The position numbers and the translations under genes were made by a program. The notes under the pieces are model-generated. The model was not told the origin of the DNA, did not search any database, and saw nothing but the letters and a program-made list of their open reading frames with translations. DNA of 64,000 nt. Origin: Pararoseomonas sp. SCSIO 73927 (GTDB taxonomy: Bacteria; Pseudomonadota; Alphaproteobacteria; Acetobacterales; Acetobacteraceae). Where the stretch lies: positions 1,668,501 through 1,732,500 of the forward strand of contig NZ_CP146232.1 of NCBI RefSeq assembly GCF_037040815.1. The letters run 5' to 3'. Each line of letters starts with the position of its first letter. Position 1 is the first letter of the stretch. Below are positions 42,215 to 51,652 of this stretch, piece by piece.

Positions 42215-42472
42215 TCCCAGGGGGAGAGAAAGAATTCTCTCCCCCTGGACCCCCTCTCATCTTTTTCTGAGAGGCTGCCGCGGAATGCTCGTCCGACGGT
42301 GCGCCCGAGGTCCATGACCTCAGGCGACGAACAGGGCCGCCTAGGTCGACGCGGCGTTCATAGCCGCTCGGCACCGCCCTTTGATCATCGCATCCGCGGC
42401 AGCCCAATCGCGGGGTCCGGGGTGGCCGTTGCCACCCCGGCGGGGTTCCAGGGGCAGCGCCCCTGGAGGCCA
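42215..42472 (-). repeat. modular intergenic repeat, copy D (full length, reverse orientation)
   Basis: Occupies the gap between the MFS stop (42491) and cysD. Read on the minus strand: module 1 with CCAGGGGCGCTGCCCCTGG and a CACCCCGGACCCCG unit; module 2 GGGCTGCCGCGGATGCGATGATC; module 3 hairpin at 42302-42326, where one pair is G-U only in minus-strand RNA (C-A on the other strand); module 4 AAAAAGATGAG followed by arms CCAGGGGGAGAG / CTCTCCCCCTGG at 42217-42248. The palindrome sequence differs from copies A-C on both arms but still pairs. Confidence 0.88.
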
Positions 42473-42490
42473 CAGGCGCCGAAAGGACGC

Positions 42491-43729
42491 CTACTCCGCC
42501 GCCACGGCCGGCGTGGCGGCGCTGCCGGTCCAGAGGGCCGGGTTCAGCTCCTCCGGCCGGTCCGGAAAGAGCAGGGCGCAGGCAAGGGTGATGCAGGCAA
42601 AGGCGGAGAGCACCATGAGCGTGAGGCCGAGATTGCCGAAGGCGTCGTGGAGGTAGCCGATGGCCGGCGACGCCGCAGCAGCGCCCAGGAAGCCGACGAA
42701 GAAGCGCAGGGAGTAGAGCTTCGCGCGCAGGGCAGGGGCGACGTAACGGGCGGTCATCGTCTCGTTCACCGTCACCTGCCCGAAGACCGCGGCGGCGGCA
42801 ATGGCGGCCACGGGGAGCACGGCCCAGCCCCGCAGGAAGGAGAGGGCGAGGAGGGCCGGCACCAGCGCGAGGGCGAGGGGCAGGAAGACGCGCTTGAGTG
42901 TGGTGCGGTCGATCATCCGGCCGACGGTGAACTGAGTGAGGCCGCCGAAGAGCGTGGCGGTGAAGGCCAGCGCCCCGACGAGGGGCAGGAGGGACGGGCT
43001 GTCCGCCATCCGCTCCTGCATCAGCTTCGGGATCAACAGGGTGAAGGCGTTGAAGACGAAGCCGGAGGCGACGGCCATGAGCATGAGGGAAATCACGGCC
43101 TGCCGCACGACCGCGGGCGGGATCTGCGGGAAGGGGCGGGCGTTCTTGATATGCTGGCGGGCGTCGTAGGGCGGCTCGCGCAGCCACATTAGGCCGAGGA
43201 CGAGGGCGGCGGTGGCGGGGACGAGGAAGGCCCAGCGCCAGCCGGCCTGGGTGACCAGCAGCGCGGTGACCACGGGGGCGGAGGCGACGCCGAGGTTGCC
43301 GAACACGCCGTTGTTGCCCATGGCGCGGCCCACGCGGTCGCCCGCCGCCTCCACCAGCATGGCCGTGCCGATCGGGTGGTAGATGGCGTTGAACAGCCCG
43401 GCCAGCCCGAGCGCGGCGGCGAGACCCCAGGGGCCAGAGACGAAACCAGCCAGCAGCAGCGATCCGCCGACGCCGAGGAAGAAGGCCGCCATCAGCGCGT
43501 GGCGCCCGACCTTCTCGGCCAGCCAGCCCATGGGCAGGGCGCCGATGCCGTAGAGGACGAACATGCCCGTGCCCAGCGCCAGCACCGGCCCGTACTCCGT
43601 GCCGAAGACCGCGCCGTTGGCGGCCACCATGCCCAGCACGGCCGTGGCGAGGATGAGCAGCATGTAGTGGCAGACGAAGTGCGCGGCGTTGATGAACCAG
43701 ATCTGCCGAGTGGCGGGGTCGGTTGGCAT
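42491..43729 (-). CDS. major facilitator superfamily transporter
   Basis: A 412-residue, 12-helix MFS protein. It shows the loop 2-3 pattern GWLAEKVGRHALM and NAIYHPIGTAMLVE (about 119-132), a block of the fosmidomycin-resistance (Fsr)-like branch. The cytoplasmic central loop has REPPYDARQHIKNARPFP. Substrate unknown; an efflux pump is likely. ATG 43729 has GAGGAGAA upstream. It is divergent from an AraC-type regulator 56 bases away, which is the likely controller. Confidence 0.9.
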   Translation of the reverse strand: MPTDPATRQIWFINAAHFVCHYMLLILATAVLGMVAANGAVFGTEYGPVLALGTGMFVLYGIGALPMGWLAEKVGRHALMAAFFLGVGGSLLLAGFVSGPWGLAAALGLAGLFNAIYHPIGTAMLVEAAGDRVGRAMGNNGVFGNLGVASAPVVTALLVTQAGWRWAFLVPATAALVLGLMWLREPPYDARQHIKNARPFPQIPPAVVRQAVISLMLMAVASGFVFNAFTLLIPKLMQERMADSPSLLPLVGALAFTATLFGGLTQFTVGRMIDRTTLKRVFLPLALALVPALLALSFLRGWAVLPVAAIAAAAVFGQVTVNETMTARYVAPALRAKLYSLRFFVGFLGAAAASPAIGYLHDAFGNLGLTLMVLSAFACITLACALLFPDRPEELNPALWTGSAATPAVAAE

Positions 43730-43785
43730 TGGCGTTCTCCTCACCCCTAACCTATCCTGGCCGGGCCAAGACGTTGGGCCATAAG

Positions 43786-44583
43786 ATGTCGCGAGCCGGC
43801 CAAACTGTCATTCCGAACCTGGATCTGCCGCAGGACGCGGTGGACCGGCCCATGGCGGCCTTCCTGCGGGACTACGAGGACGGCCAGGTCACCGGGCGGC
43901 ACCGGCACGCGCGGGTGCAGCTCCTCTACGCCCTGCGCGGGGTGATGCGGATCACCACGGACGCGGCGAGCTTCGTGGTGCCGGCCGGCCGCGCCCTCTG
44001 GGTGCCGGCGGGGGAGCCGCACTCCGTCGCCATCGTCGGCGCGGTCGCCATGCGGGCCCTGTTCCTGCGCGCGGACGCCGCGCGGGCGGGGCCGGAGGGC
44101 GTGGCCGTCCTCGCCGCCTCACCCCTGCTGCGGGAACTGATCCTGGCGGCCTGCGATGAGCCGCTGGAATGGGACGAGCGCGGTCGCGGCGGCCACCTCG
44201 CCGCCCTGATCCTGGATGAGATCCGCCGCGCCCCCAGCCTGCCCTTCGGCGTGCCGGAGCCGCGCGAGCCGCGCCTGGCCCGGATGGCGGCGGCCCTGCG
44301 GGAGGATCCCGCCATTCCCTGGTCCCTGGAGGAGTGGGCGGCGCATGTCGGCGCCTCCCCGCGCAGCCTCTCCCGCCTGTTCCGGGCGGAGACGGGACTG
44401 TCCTTCGGTGCGTGGCGGCAGGCGTTGCGCCTGGCGGAGGCGGCGGCCCTGCTGGCGCAGGGCGTGCCGCCGGCCAGGGCGGGCGCGGCCGTGGGCTACG
44501 CCTCCGCCCCTGCCTTCGGGGCGGCCTTTCGCGCGGCCTTCGGGATGACGCCGGCCGGGGTGCAGGGGATGCGGGGCGGGTGA
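43786..44583 (+). CDS. AraC family transcriptional regulator with cupin sensor domain
   Basis: A 265-residue protein. The N-terminal cupin (about 30-105) has GRHRHARVQLLYALRGVMRI and VVPAGRALWVPAGEPHSV. The C-terminal pair of HTH motifs (about 165-262) has WSLEEWAAHVGASPRSLSRLFRAETGLSFGAWRQALRL and VGYASAPAFGAAFRAAFGMTP. Such proteins sense a small molecule and typically activate a divergent gene, here the MFS pump. ATG 43786 was chosen because the cupin N terminus starts here; upstream sequence in this frame is not family-like. Confidence 0.92.
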   Translation: MSRAGQTVIPNLDLPQDAVDRPMAAFLRDYEDGQVTGRHRHARVQLLYALRGVMRITTDAASFVVPAGRALWVPAGEPHSVAIVGAVAMRALFLRADAARAGPEGVAVLAASPLLRELILAACDEPLEWDERGRGGHLAALILDEIRRAPSLPFGVPEPREPRLARMAAALREDPAIPWSLEEWAAHVGASPRSLSRLFRAETGLSFGAWRQALRLAEAAALLAQGVPPARAGAAVGYASAPAFGAAFRAAFGMTPAGVQGMRGG

Positions 44584-44722
44584 GGTGGTTCCGGCGGGCC
44601 CCCGGGTGTGTGCGCCATGGCCCGCGCCGATGGGCACCGCCCCGGGCGCGACCCCTGCCTCCTGATCCGCAGCAGCCCGGGCGATGTTGACCGGGGAGGG
44701 CCCCGTGCCCGGGGATGCGCCG

Positions 44723-45481
44723 CTAGTCGCGCAGGAAGTAGCGGTAGCCGTAGACCTCCGCGAAGCCGGACGCCGCATAGACCCGGCGCGCGGCGGCGTT
44801 GCCGGGGGCGACCTGCAGCCAGCACAGGCCGGCGCCCTGCCGCGCGCCCCAGCCGGCAAGGGCGCCGAGCAGGCGGCGCCCCAGCCCCTGGCGCTGGAAC
44901 TCCGGCCGCACCGCCAGATCGAACAGGCCGCAGAGCCGGCCATCCGCCACGGCGTGGCCACAGGCCGCCGCCATCCCGTCCACCCGCAGCACAAGCCAGG
45001 CGGCGGGGCGGGCCATCAGCGCCACCGCCTCCCTCTTCTCCGCCCGGCGGGTTTCGTCCTGGTACTCGGCGGTGGCGAGGACGGAGAGCCACTCGGCGTC
45101 CGGCCCCTCGCACAGATGCGCCGCCGGGTCGTCCGCTGGCGGCACGCGCCCGGTCATGACGAGCGCGCCCTCGGCCTCGCGATAGCCGCGGTCGAGGAGC
45201 AGGGTGGCCAACCCGGGCGGGTCCAGCGGCGTGGAGCGGAAGCGGCAGGGCAGGCCGAGGCGGGCGTAGTGCGCCTCGGCCCGGGCGATGCGGGCCGGCA
45301 GCTCCGGATCATCGGCGAGGTCCAGGGAGGAGGCGGCGTTCGCCCGCCCGGTGCCGCCGTGGAAGGCGCGCAGCACGAAGGAGCCGTCCCAGGCCACGCG
45401 CGGCGCCGGCACGGCGTTCAGCGCCGCCCGTTCCAGCAGCGGGGCATCCGCCCCGTCCAGCCCTGCCGCGCGATCCATCAT
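44723..45481 (-). CDS. GNAT family N-acetyltransferase
   Basis: A 252-residue protein with the GNAT fold in the C-terminal half (about 130-250). It shows the acetyl-CoA loop RPEFQRQGLGRRLLGALAGWG, preceded by the core strand LCGLFDLAV, and the closing block WLQVAPGNAAARRVYAASGFAEVYGYRYF. The N-terminal half is a degenerate repeat of the same fold, as in many two-domain GNAT proteins. Substrate unknown. Two ATG codons (45481, 45478) are tandem; a G-rich stretch lies just upstream. Convergent with the AraC gene. Confidence 0.88.
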   Translation of the reverse strand: MMDRAAGLDGADAPLLERAALNAVPAPRVAWDGSFVLRAFHGGTGRANAASSLDLADDPELPARIARAEAHYARLGLPCRFRSTPLDPPGLATLLLDRGYREAEGALVMTGRVPPADDPAAHLCEGPDAEWLSVLATAEYQDETRRAEKREAVALMARPAAWLVLRVDGMAAACGHAVADGRLCGLFDLAVRPEFQRQGLGRRLLGALAGWGARQGAGLCWLQVAPGNAAARRVYAASGFAEVYGYRYFLRD

Positions 45482-45681
45482 GCCCCCGACCCCTGTCCAG
45501 GCCACCAGGATGAACCCGCGGCGGCGGCGTGCCAAATGCACCGGGGACAAATGACCGGAGCGGAACAACGGGGATCATACATCCGGAGCCGGATGACAGG
45601 GGCGGCAGGTCCGCCGGACGAAACCGACTCATGAAGGGCGCGTTGGTCCACGGCAGACCATACAGACCAGGAGAGACAGTG

Positions 45682-45927
45682 ATGAAGACCACCGCTTTCG
45701 CGCTCGCCATCGCCGCCGGCCTGATCGCCGCGCCGGCCTTCGCGCAGGTGTCCACGGCCCCCACCCCGAACGCCCCGGGCGGCGTGACCCGCGACCAGGG
45801 CGCGGGCGTGCCCGGCATGTCCGCCTCCCCCGCCGCCCCGCTCGGCTCCGCCGGCGGCCCGCCGAACCCGCAGGCCGGCAACCAGGGCACGCAGCCCCCG
45901 TCCCAGCAGGGCGGCGGCAGCAACTGA
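45682..45927 (+). CDS. small exported Pro/Gly-rich protein (81 aa)
   Basis: Residues 1-21 are a clear signal peptide (MKTTAFALAIAAGLIAAPAFA, cut after AFA). The mature part is about 60 residues of Pro, Gly, Ala, Ser, Asn and Gln with no apparent fold. ATG 45682 has GGAGAGACAG upstream, so it is translated well. Similar low-complexity periplasmic proteins are common and uncharacterised in Acetobacteraceae. A terminator follows at 45979-46014. Confidence 0.75.
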   Translation: MKTTAFALAIAAGLIAAPAFAQVSTAPTPNAPGGVTRDQGAGVPGMSASPAAPLGSAGGPPNPQAGNQGTQPPSQQGGGSN

Positions 45928-45978
45928 TCCGCGGCCCCGTGCCTCGATCCCCGGGTTGATACCTGGGGTCTGAAAAAG

Positions 45979-46014
45979 GAAGGGCCTGCCCCGGGAGACC
46001 GGGGCAGGCCCTTC
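45979..46014 (-). terminator. intrinsic terminator (16-bp stem, GAGA loop) of rho, possibly bidirectional
   Basis: Sixteen perfect base pairs with a GAGA tetraloop on the plus strand. On the minus strand the stem is followed by TTTTT, so it is a textbook intrinsic terminator 30 bases after the rho stop. On the plus strand it follows the small exported protein gene but lacks the T-run. Confidence 0.85.
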
Positions 46015-46043
46015 GCCATTTCCGGGGCCAGCCCCTGGGCAGG

Positions 46044-47327
46044 TCAGGTGTTCATCGCGTCGAAGAAGTCCTGGTTCGTCTTGCTGTACTTCAGCTTGTC
46101 CAGCAGGAACTCCATCGCGTCCTGCGTGCCCATCGGGTTCAGGATTCGGCGCAGGACCCACATCTTCGACAGCTCGGCGCGGTCCACCAGGACCTCCTCC
46201 TTGCGGGTGCCGGACTTGGTGATGTCGATCGCGGGGAAGACGCGCTTGTCGGAGAGCTTGCGGTCCAGCACGATCTCCGAGTTGCCGGTGCCCTTGAACT
46301 CCTCGAAGATCACCTCGTCCATGCGGCTGCCCGTGTCGATCAGGGCCGTCGCGATGATCGTGAGGGACCCGCCCTCCTCGATGTTGCGCGCGGCGCCGAA
46401 GAAGCGCTTCGGGCGCTGCAGCGCGTTCGCGTCCACACCGCCCGTCAGCACCTTGCCCGAGGAGGGCACGACGGAGTTGTAGGCGCGGCCGAGGCGGGTG
46501 ATGGAGTCCAGCAGCACCACCACGTCGCGCTTGTGCTCCACCAGGCGCTTGGCCTTCTCCAGCACCATCTCCGTCACCTGCACGTGGCGCGTCGCCGGCT
46601 CGTCGAAGGTGGAGGCCACCACCTCGCCGCGGACCGTGCGCGCCATGTCCGTCACCTCCTCCGGCCGCTCGTCGATGAGCAGCACCATGAGGAAGACGTC
46701 GGGGTTGTTGGCGGAGATGGACTTGGCGATGTTCTGCAGCATCACCGTCTTGCCCGTGCGCGGGGGCGCCACGATCAGCGCGCGCTGCCCCATGCCGATG
46801 GGGGAGACGAGGTCGATCACCCGGTGGGTGTTGTCCTTCAGCGGCCCCTTCTTATCGGCGGGCTGCGCCTCCACCTCGGGGTTCTCCATCCGCAGGCGGC
46901 GAGTGGGGTAGAGGGGCGTGAGGTTGTCGAAGTTCACGCGGTGCCGCACGGCCTCGGGCGGCTCGAAATTGACGGAGTTGACCTTCAACAGGGCGAAGTA
47001 GCGCTCACCGTCCTTCGGCGCGCGGATCTGGCCTTCCACCGTATCGCCCGTGCGCAACGCGAAGCGGCGCACCTGGGCGGGGGAGACGTAGATGTCGTCC
47101 GGGCCGGGAAGGAAGTTGGACTGCGGGTTCCGCAGGTAGCCGAAACCGTCGGAGAGGATCTCCAGCGTGCCGTCCCCGTAGATCGCCTGGTCGTTGTCGG
47201 CGAGCTGCTTGAGGATGGCGAAGAGCATGTCCTGCTTGCGGAGCGAGGAGGCGTTCTCGACGCCGGTCTCCTCCGCGAAGGCGAGGAGGTCGCCGGGGCT
47301 CTTGGCCTTCAGTTCGGATAGGTGCAT
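46044..47327 (-). CDS. rho: transcription termination factor Rho
   Basis: A 427-residue RNA-dependent ATPase. N-terminal helix bundle [23 protein letters not shown]-binding cold-shock fold with [31 protein letters not shown] (about 60-90), Walker [11 protein letters not shown] (about 180-189), Walker [17 protein letters not shown] and the Q/R-loop [20 protein letters not shown]. Typical full length (E. coli 419). ATG 47327 was chosen because MHLSELK is conserved; the frame is open upstream to 47555. Termination by an intrinsic terminator makes its own 3' end independent of Rho. Confidence 0.98.
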   Translation of the reverse strand: MHLSELKAKSPGDLLAFAEETGVENASSLRKQDMLFAILKQLADNDQAIYGDGTLEILSDGFGYLRNPQSNFLPGPDDIYVSPAQVRRFALRTGDTVEGQIRAPKDGERYFALLKVNSVNFEPPEAVRHRVNFDNLTPLYPTRRLRMENPEVEAQPADKKGPLKDNTHRVIDLVSPIGMGQRALIVAPPRTGKTVMLQNIAKSISANNPDVFLMVLLIDERPEEVTDMARTVRGEVVASTFDEPATRHVQVTEMVLEKAKRLVEHKRDVVVLLDSITRLGRAYNSVVPSSGKVLTGGVDANALQRPKRFFGAARNIEEGGSLTIIATALIDTGSRMDEVIFEEFKGTGNSEIVLDRKLSDKRVFPAIDITKSGTRKEEVLVDRAELSKMWVLRRILNPMGTQDAMEFLLDKLKYSKTNQDFFDAMNT

Positions 47328-47800
47328 TCGGGTGATCTCGATCGCCCGACCGGGTTCGGCGGGCCGATGGGGGAGGGGTGCGCGGAACCTGGATCGACGC
47401 GGGACGCGCCTCCGCCGGGCGGCGGGGTTCCGGGGACGGTGCCCTGATCCTGGCCCCTGGTCTTGGCAGGGGCGCTGCCGGGCAGGGGCAGGGTGATGGC
47501 CGAGGGGCGCCACGAGGGCGACCTGCGGCTCTGCACCGGCCGGAAGCCTAAGCACCCTGCCGATGCGGCGTCAATCCCGTAGATGGCGCAAAACCTCGCA
47601 AAATCAAGAACCAGCGCCGTTTCCCGGCGTGCCGCTGCGCCTTGCCCGCGATCCGTTCACACCTTCAGTACCGGTTACCAGAATACCACGTCCCGACATG
47701 GAGCCTTCATCGGGGTGTCACAGACCGCCCCTAAGCACCCCCAGCCCCGGCCTTGCCCGGGCGAATGGCGGCCCGGCACGGCGGGCTACGGGGAGCGATC
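47328..47800. other. divergent intergenic region between rho and the secreted nuclease
   Basis: 473 bases without a gene I can support. The rho side (47328-47545) would be a leader of about 210 bases containing a 7-bp GCCCCTG/CAGGGGC hairpin at 47453-47473. The nuclease side (about 47650-47800) is less GC-rich; GGGAG sits just before ATG 47801. Confidence 0.5.
47546..47575 (-). promoter_or_regulatory. candidate rho promoter
   Basis: On the minus strand TTGACG (47575-47570) and TAGGCT (47551-47546) are 18 bases apart. The -35 box matches five of six. This would give rho a long leader, as is usual for this autoregulated gene. Confidence 0.45.
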
Positions 47801-50800
47801 ATGAGCACCAATTACTGGTCCCTGCGCAATCAGGGCAGCCTTACCCAGAACTGGTCCGCCGCCGGGCTGATCTCCGCCGCCGATGACTGGTCCGGCGTGC
47901 CCTCCATCGTCGGCTACCGTGGCGACGATCTGACGGGTGCCACCGGCGCGGATCCGCGGACGCTCACGGCCGGCACCGCGAGCCCGGCGAACGTGATCGC
48001 CAACCAGACGAACACGAGCATCAACAACGGCGGCATCGCCGAGTTCGAGATCGCGAACCCGACCGTCGCCCTGCAGGGCTCCGGCACCGCCGACGCCCCG
48101 AACCTCGTGATCTACCTCGACACCACGGGCGTGCAGGACGTGCGGCTCGCCTTCACAGCGCGCGACATCGACGGCACCATCGACAACGCCGTGCAGCAGC
48201 TGGCCGTGCAGTACCGCGTGGGCGGGACCGGCGCCTGGACGAACCTGCCGAACGGCTACGTCGCCGACGCGACCTCCGGCCCGAGCCTGGCAACCCAGAC
48301 CACGGACGTCTCCGTCACCCTGCCGCCCGACGCGGCGAACCAGGGCCAGGTCGAGGTGCGGATCATCACCACCAACGCCGGCGGCAGTGACGAGTGGGTC
48401 GGCATCGACGACATCGCCGTCACCTCCTCCCCGCTCGAGGCCGGCACCACCACCCTCACCGTCTCCGACGCGACGGTGGTCGAGGGGAACGACGGCACGC
48501 AGAACCTCGTCTTCACCGTCACCCGCAGCAACGCGGACAGCGCCTTCACGGTGAACTACGCGACGGCGGCCGGCACTGCGACCGCGGACGCGGACTTCAC
48601 CGCCGCCGCCGGCACCCTCTCCTTCGGCGTGGGCGACGGGCTGACCCGCACGGTCACCGTCGCCGTCGCGGGCGACACGGCGGTGGAGGGTGACGAGACC
48701 CTCACCCTCAACCTCTCCGGCGCCACCGGCGGGGTGCAGGTCACCGACGCCGCGGGCACCGGCACCATCACGAACGACGACGTCGCGGTCACCCGGATTT
48801 TCGACATCCAGGGCGCCGGCCACACCTCCGACTTCGCCGGGCAGACCGTCACCACCACGGGCGTGGTGACCGGCATCTACCGCAAGGCGACCGGCGAGCG
48901 CGGCTTCTTCATCCAGGACCCCGAGGGCGACGGCAACGACGCCACCTCCGACGGCGTCCTCGTCTTCACCGGCGGCAGCTACGCGGACGTGGCGGTGGGT
49001 GACCTGGTGCAGGTGACGGCCCGCGTGACGGAGTTCACCCGCGCCGGCCAGGCCGGGAACCTCTCCCTCACCGAGCTGACGGGCGCGACCGTGCTCAAGA
49101 CCGGCGCCGTGGCGGTGAACCCCGAGACCGGCCTGCCCGTGAACATCACCCCGGTGGTGATCGGCAACGGCAACGCCCCCGGCGAGCGCGTGGCGCCCAC
49201 GGGCAGCTTCGGCGACGACCCGGAGACCGGCACCTTCGACGTCGTCCGCGACTCGATCGACTTCTACGAGAGCCTGGAGGGCATGGCGGTCACGCTGGAG
49301 GATTTCCAGGCCACCGCCCCCTCCTCCTCCTTCACCGAGAGCTGGGGCGTGACCAACGGCGCCTCCAACCCCGACCGGACGCCGAATGGCGGCGTGATCG
49401 CGAAGGAGGAGACGCCCTTCGTCAGCCATGAGCCGGGCCAGACCGGCAGCTACGACTTCAACCCGGAGCGCGTCCAGCTCGAGAACGACCTGGATAACAA
49501 CAAGGACGGCGCCTACGACTTCAACTGGACGAACAACACCGGGGCCGGATTCGGTGACGCCACGGGCATCGTGAGCTACGACCGCGGCGCCTTCGAGGTG
49601 CACGTGACCGAGGCGCAGTCCCCCGTGGACACGCTGACGGAGAAGGAGGTCACCACGATCGAGGCCCATGCGGACCGCATCCGCATCGCGAGCTTCAACG
49701 TGGAGAACCTGGCCCCCAGCGACGGCACGCCGGTGCTGGACGCCACCCCGGACAAGCTGGACCGCCTCGTCACCGCGATCCGCGACAACCTGAAGCTGCC
49801 CGAGATCATCTCCCTCCAGGAGGTGCAGGACAGCACCGGCGCCACCGACAACGGCGTGGTGGACGCCACCGCGACGCTGCGCGAGCTGATCCAGGCCATC
49901 TACAACCAGACCGGCAAGCTCTACGCCGCGATCGACGCGCCGCCCGAGAACAACCAGGACGGCGGGGCGCCGGGCGGCAACATCCGGACCGCCTACCTCT
50001 TCGACGCCACCGCGGTGCGCGCCGGCGGCACGGCGGAGCTGGACGGGATCAACAACCTTACCCTCGTCTCCGGCTCCGACGATCCCACCACCGCCTACCA
50101 GGAGCTGATCTACAGCTACCCGACGGAGAACCGCATCGGCGTGGACGCGCCGGAGTTCGAGCCCTACGTGGACGCCAACGGCGCCACCCAGGGCGGCACC
50201 CGCAAGTCCGTGCCCGTGGTGTTCGAGAGCGTGCTGAGCGGCGAGAACTTCCTCGTCGTCAACAACCACTTCAACTCCAAGGGCGGCTCCAACGCCCTCT
50301 TCGGCACGGACCAGGACACGCCGCTGCCGAACGAGGACAAGAACCAGTCCGCCTACCGCCGCGAGGCGCAGGCCGAGGCGGTGCGCGACTACATCGAGAG
50401 CATGCTCGGCACCGTGCCGAAGGTCGTCGTCACCGGCGACATCAACGAGTACCAGTTCTTCCCCGCCACCAAGATCCTGACGGGCGAGCTGGAGATGACG
50501 GGCACCTGGCAGGGCGGCGCGGCGGAGAACACGCCCCCCACCCTCATCCCCGGCACGCAGATCCTCTACTCCACGATTGAGAGCCTGCCGGAGAACGAGC
50601 GCTACACCTACGTGTTCGAGGGCAACTCCCAGGTCCTCGACCAGATCCTGCTCTCCGCCGCCGCCAATGCGGGGATGGAGTACGACGCGGTGCACATGAA
50701 CGCCGAGTTCGCCGACCAGATCTCGGACCACGACCCCTCCGTCGTCTCCTTCGTCGTGGCCCGCTCCGCCGCCATCGCGACGGGGGGCGACGACGTCATC

Positions 50801-51649
50801 GACGCCCGCGCCTTCCGGGAGTTCTACGGCCGCGCCACGAACCTCAACGGCGACGACATCATCCAGGGCCTGGGCGGCAACGACCGGATCGTGGCCGGGA
50901 CGGGGAACGACCGCCTGGAGGGCGGCTCGGGCGACGACGTCCTCCTCGGCGGCGAGGGCGACGACCGGCTTCTCGGCGGCGAGGGCAACGACCGCCTGAT
51001 CGGCGATGCCGGCAACGACACCATGGCCGGCGGCAACGGGAACGACATCTACACCGTGACCGAGGCCGGCGACGTGGTGATCGAGCTGGCGGGCAACGGC
51101 ACCGACCGTGTCCTGGCCTATGCGGACTACGCGCTGACGGCCGAGGTGGAAGCCCTCACCCTCATGGGCACGGCCGTCTCCGGCCTCGGCAACGCGCTGA
51201 ACAACCGCATCATCGGCAACGAGCTGGGCAACGTGCTGAACGGCGGCGCGGGGAGCGACGCGCTGCTCGGCGGCGCGGGCGACGACCTGCTCATCGGCGG
51301 GACGGGCCGCAACACGCTGACGGGCGAGGAAGGCGCGGACCGCTTCCGCTTCAACGCCCCCGCGGATGGCGGCGCCACGCGCAACACGATCACCGACTTC
51401 GAGGCGGGCGTGGACCGGATCGAGCTGAGCCGCTCGGTCTTCACCGCCTTCACCGTGGACGGCGAGATCGCGGCCGAGCAGTTCGGCATCGGGCGCGTCG
51501 CGGCCACGGCAGAGCAGCGGGTGGTCTACGACCCGGGCACCGGCCGGATCGTCTACGACGCCGACGGCGCCGGCGGCGAGATCGGGATCGTCGTCGGCTT
51601 CGCCCAGGCCAATGCGGGGATCAGCTCGGCCGACATCTGGGCGGTCTGA
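47801..51649 (+). CDS. large RTX-type secreted endonuclease/phosphatase-domain nuclease
   Basis: A 1282-residue protein with no N-terminal signal peptide. Residues about 1-210: beta-rich region. About 215-328: Calx-beta domain (VSDATVVEGNDGTQNLVFTV, AVEGDETLTLNL, TGTITNDD). About 332-435: OB-like domain of ExeM/NucH nucleases (GVVTGIYRKATGERGFFIQD). About 622-985: endonuclease/exonuclease/phosphatase domain with SFNVENL (630-636), SLQEVQD, NNHFNSK, TGDINEY (878-884) and SDHDPS. About 1015-1085 and 1150-1210: Ca2+-binding GGxGxDxxx repeats, then the C-terminal DFEAGVDRIELS block. RTX repeats and lack of signal peptide indicate type I secretion; no ABC/MFP genes lie nearby. Confidence 0.92.
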   Translation: MSTNYWSLRNQGSLTQNWSAAGLISAADDWSGVPSIVGYRGDDLTGATGADPRTLTAGTASPANVIANQTNTSINNGGIAEFEIANPTVALQGSGTADAPNLVIYLDTTGVQDVRLAFTARDIDGTIDNAVQQLAVQYRVGGTGAWTNLPNGYVADATSGPSLATQTTDVSVTLPPDAANQGQVEVRIITTNAGGSDEWVGIDDIAVTSSPLEAGTTTLTVSDATVVEGNDGTQNLVFTVTRSNADSAFTVNYATAAGTATADADFTAAAGTLSFGVGDGLTRTVTVAVAGDTAVEGDETLTLNLSGATGGVQVTDAAGTGTITNDDVAVTRIFDIQGAGHTSDFAGQTVTTTGVVTGIYRKATGERGFFIQDPEGDGNDATSDGVLVFTGGSYADVAVGDLVQVTARVTEFTRAGQAGNLSLTELTGATVLKTGAVAVNPETGLPVNITPVVIGNGNAPGERVAPTGSFGDDPETGTFDVVRDSIDFYESLEGMAVTLEDFQATAPSSSFTESWGVTNGASNPDRTPNGGVIAKEETPFVSHEPGQTGSYDFNPERVQLENDLDNNKDGAYDFNWTNNTGAGFGDATGIVSYDRGAFEVHVTEAQSPVDTLTEKEVTTIEAHADRIRIASFNVENLAPSDGTPVLDATPDKLDRLVTAIRDNLKLPEIISLQEVQDSTGATDNGVVDATATLRELIQAIYNQTGKLYAAIDAPPENNQDGGAPGGNIRTAYLFDATAVRAGGTAELDGINNLTLVSGSDDPTTAYQELIYSYPTENRIGVDAPEFEPYVDANGATQGGTRKSVPVVFESVLSGENFLVVNNHFNSKGGSNALFGTDQDTPLPNEDKNQSAYRREAQAEAVRDYIESMLGTVPKVVVTGDINEYQFFPATKILTGELEMTGTWQGGAAENTPPTLIPGTQILYSTIESLPENERYTYVFEGNSQVLDQILLSAAANAGMEYDAVHMNAEFADQISDHDPSVVSFVVARSAAIATGGDDVIDARAFREFYGRATNLNGDDIIQGLGGNDRIVAGTGNDRLEGGSGDDVLLGGEGDDRLLGGEGNDRLIGDAGNDTMAGGNGNDIYTVTEAGDVVIELAGNGTDRVLAYADYALTAEVEALTLMGTAVSGLGNALNNRIIGNELGNVLNGGAGSDALLGGAGDDLLIGGTGRNTLTGEEGADRFRFNAPADGGATRNTITDFEAGVDRIELSRSVFTAFTVDGEIAAEQFGIGRVAATAEQRVVYDPGTGRIVYDADGAGGEIGIVVGFAQANAGISSADIWAV

Positions 51650-51652
51650 CCG

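Noticed and set aside
42081..42317. Possible small plus-strand gene in the cysD upstream gap
   Set aside because: It runs through repeat copy D and has Arg-rich composition; no conserved features or ribosome-binding site.
47786..50731. Very long open frame on the minus strand opposite the RTX nuclease
   Set aside because: His/Val/Gly/Arg-rich translation with no motif; it is the codon-bias shadow of the plus-strand gene in GC-rich DNA.
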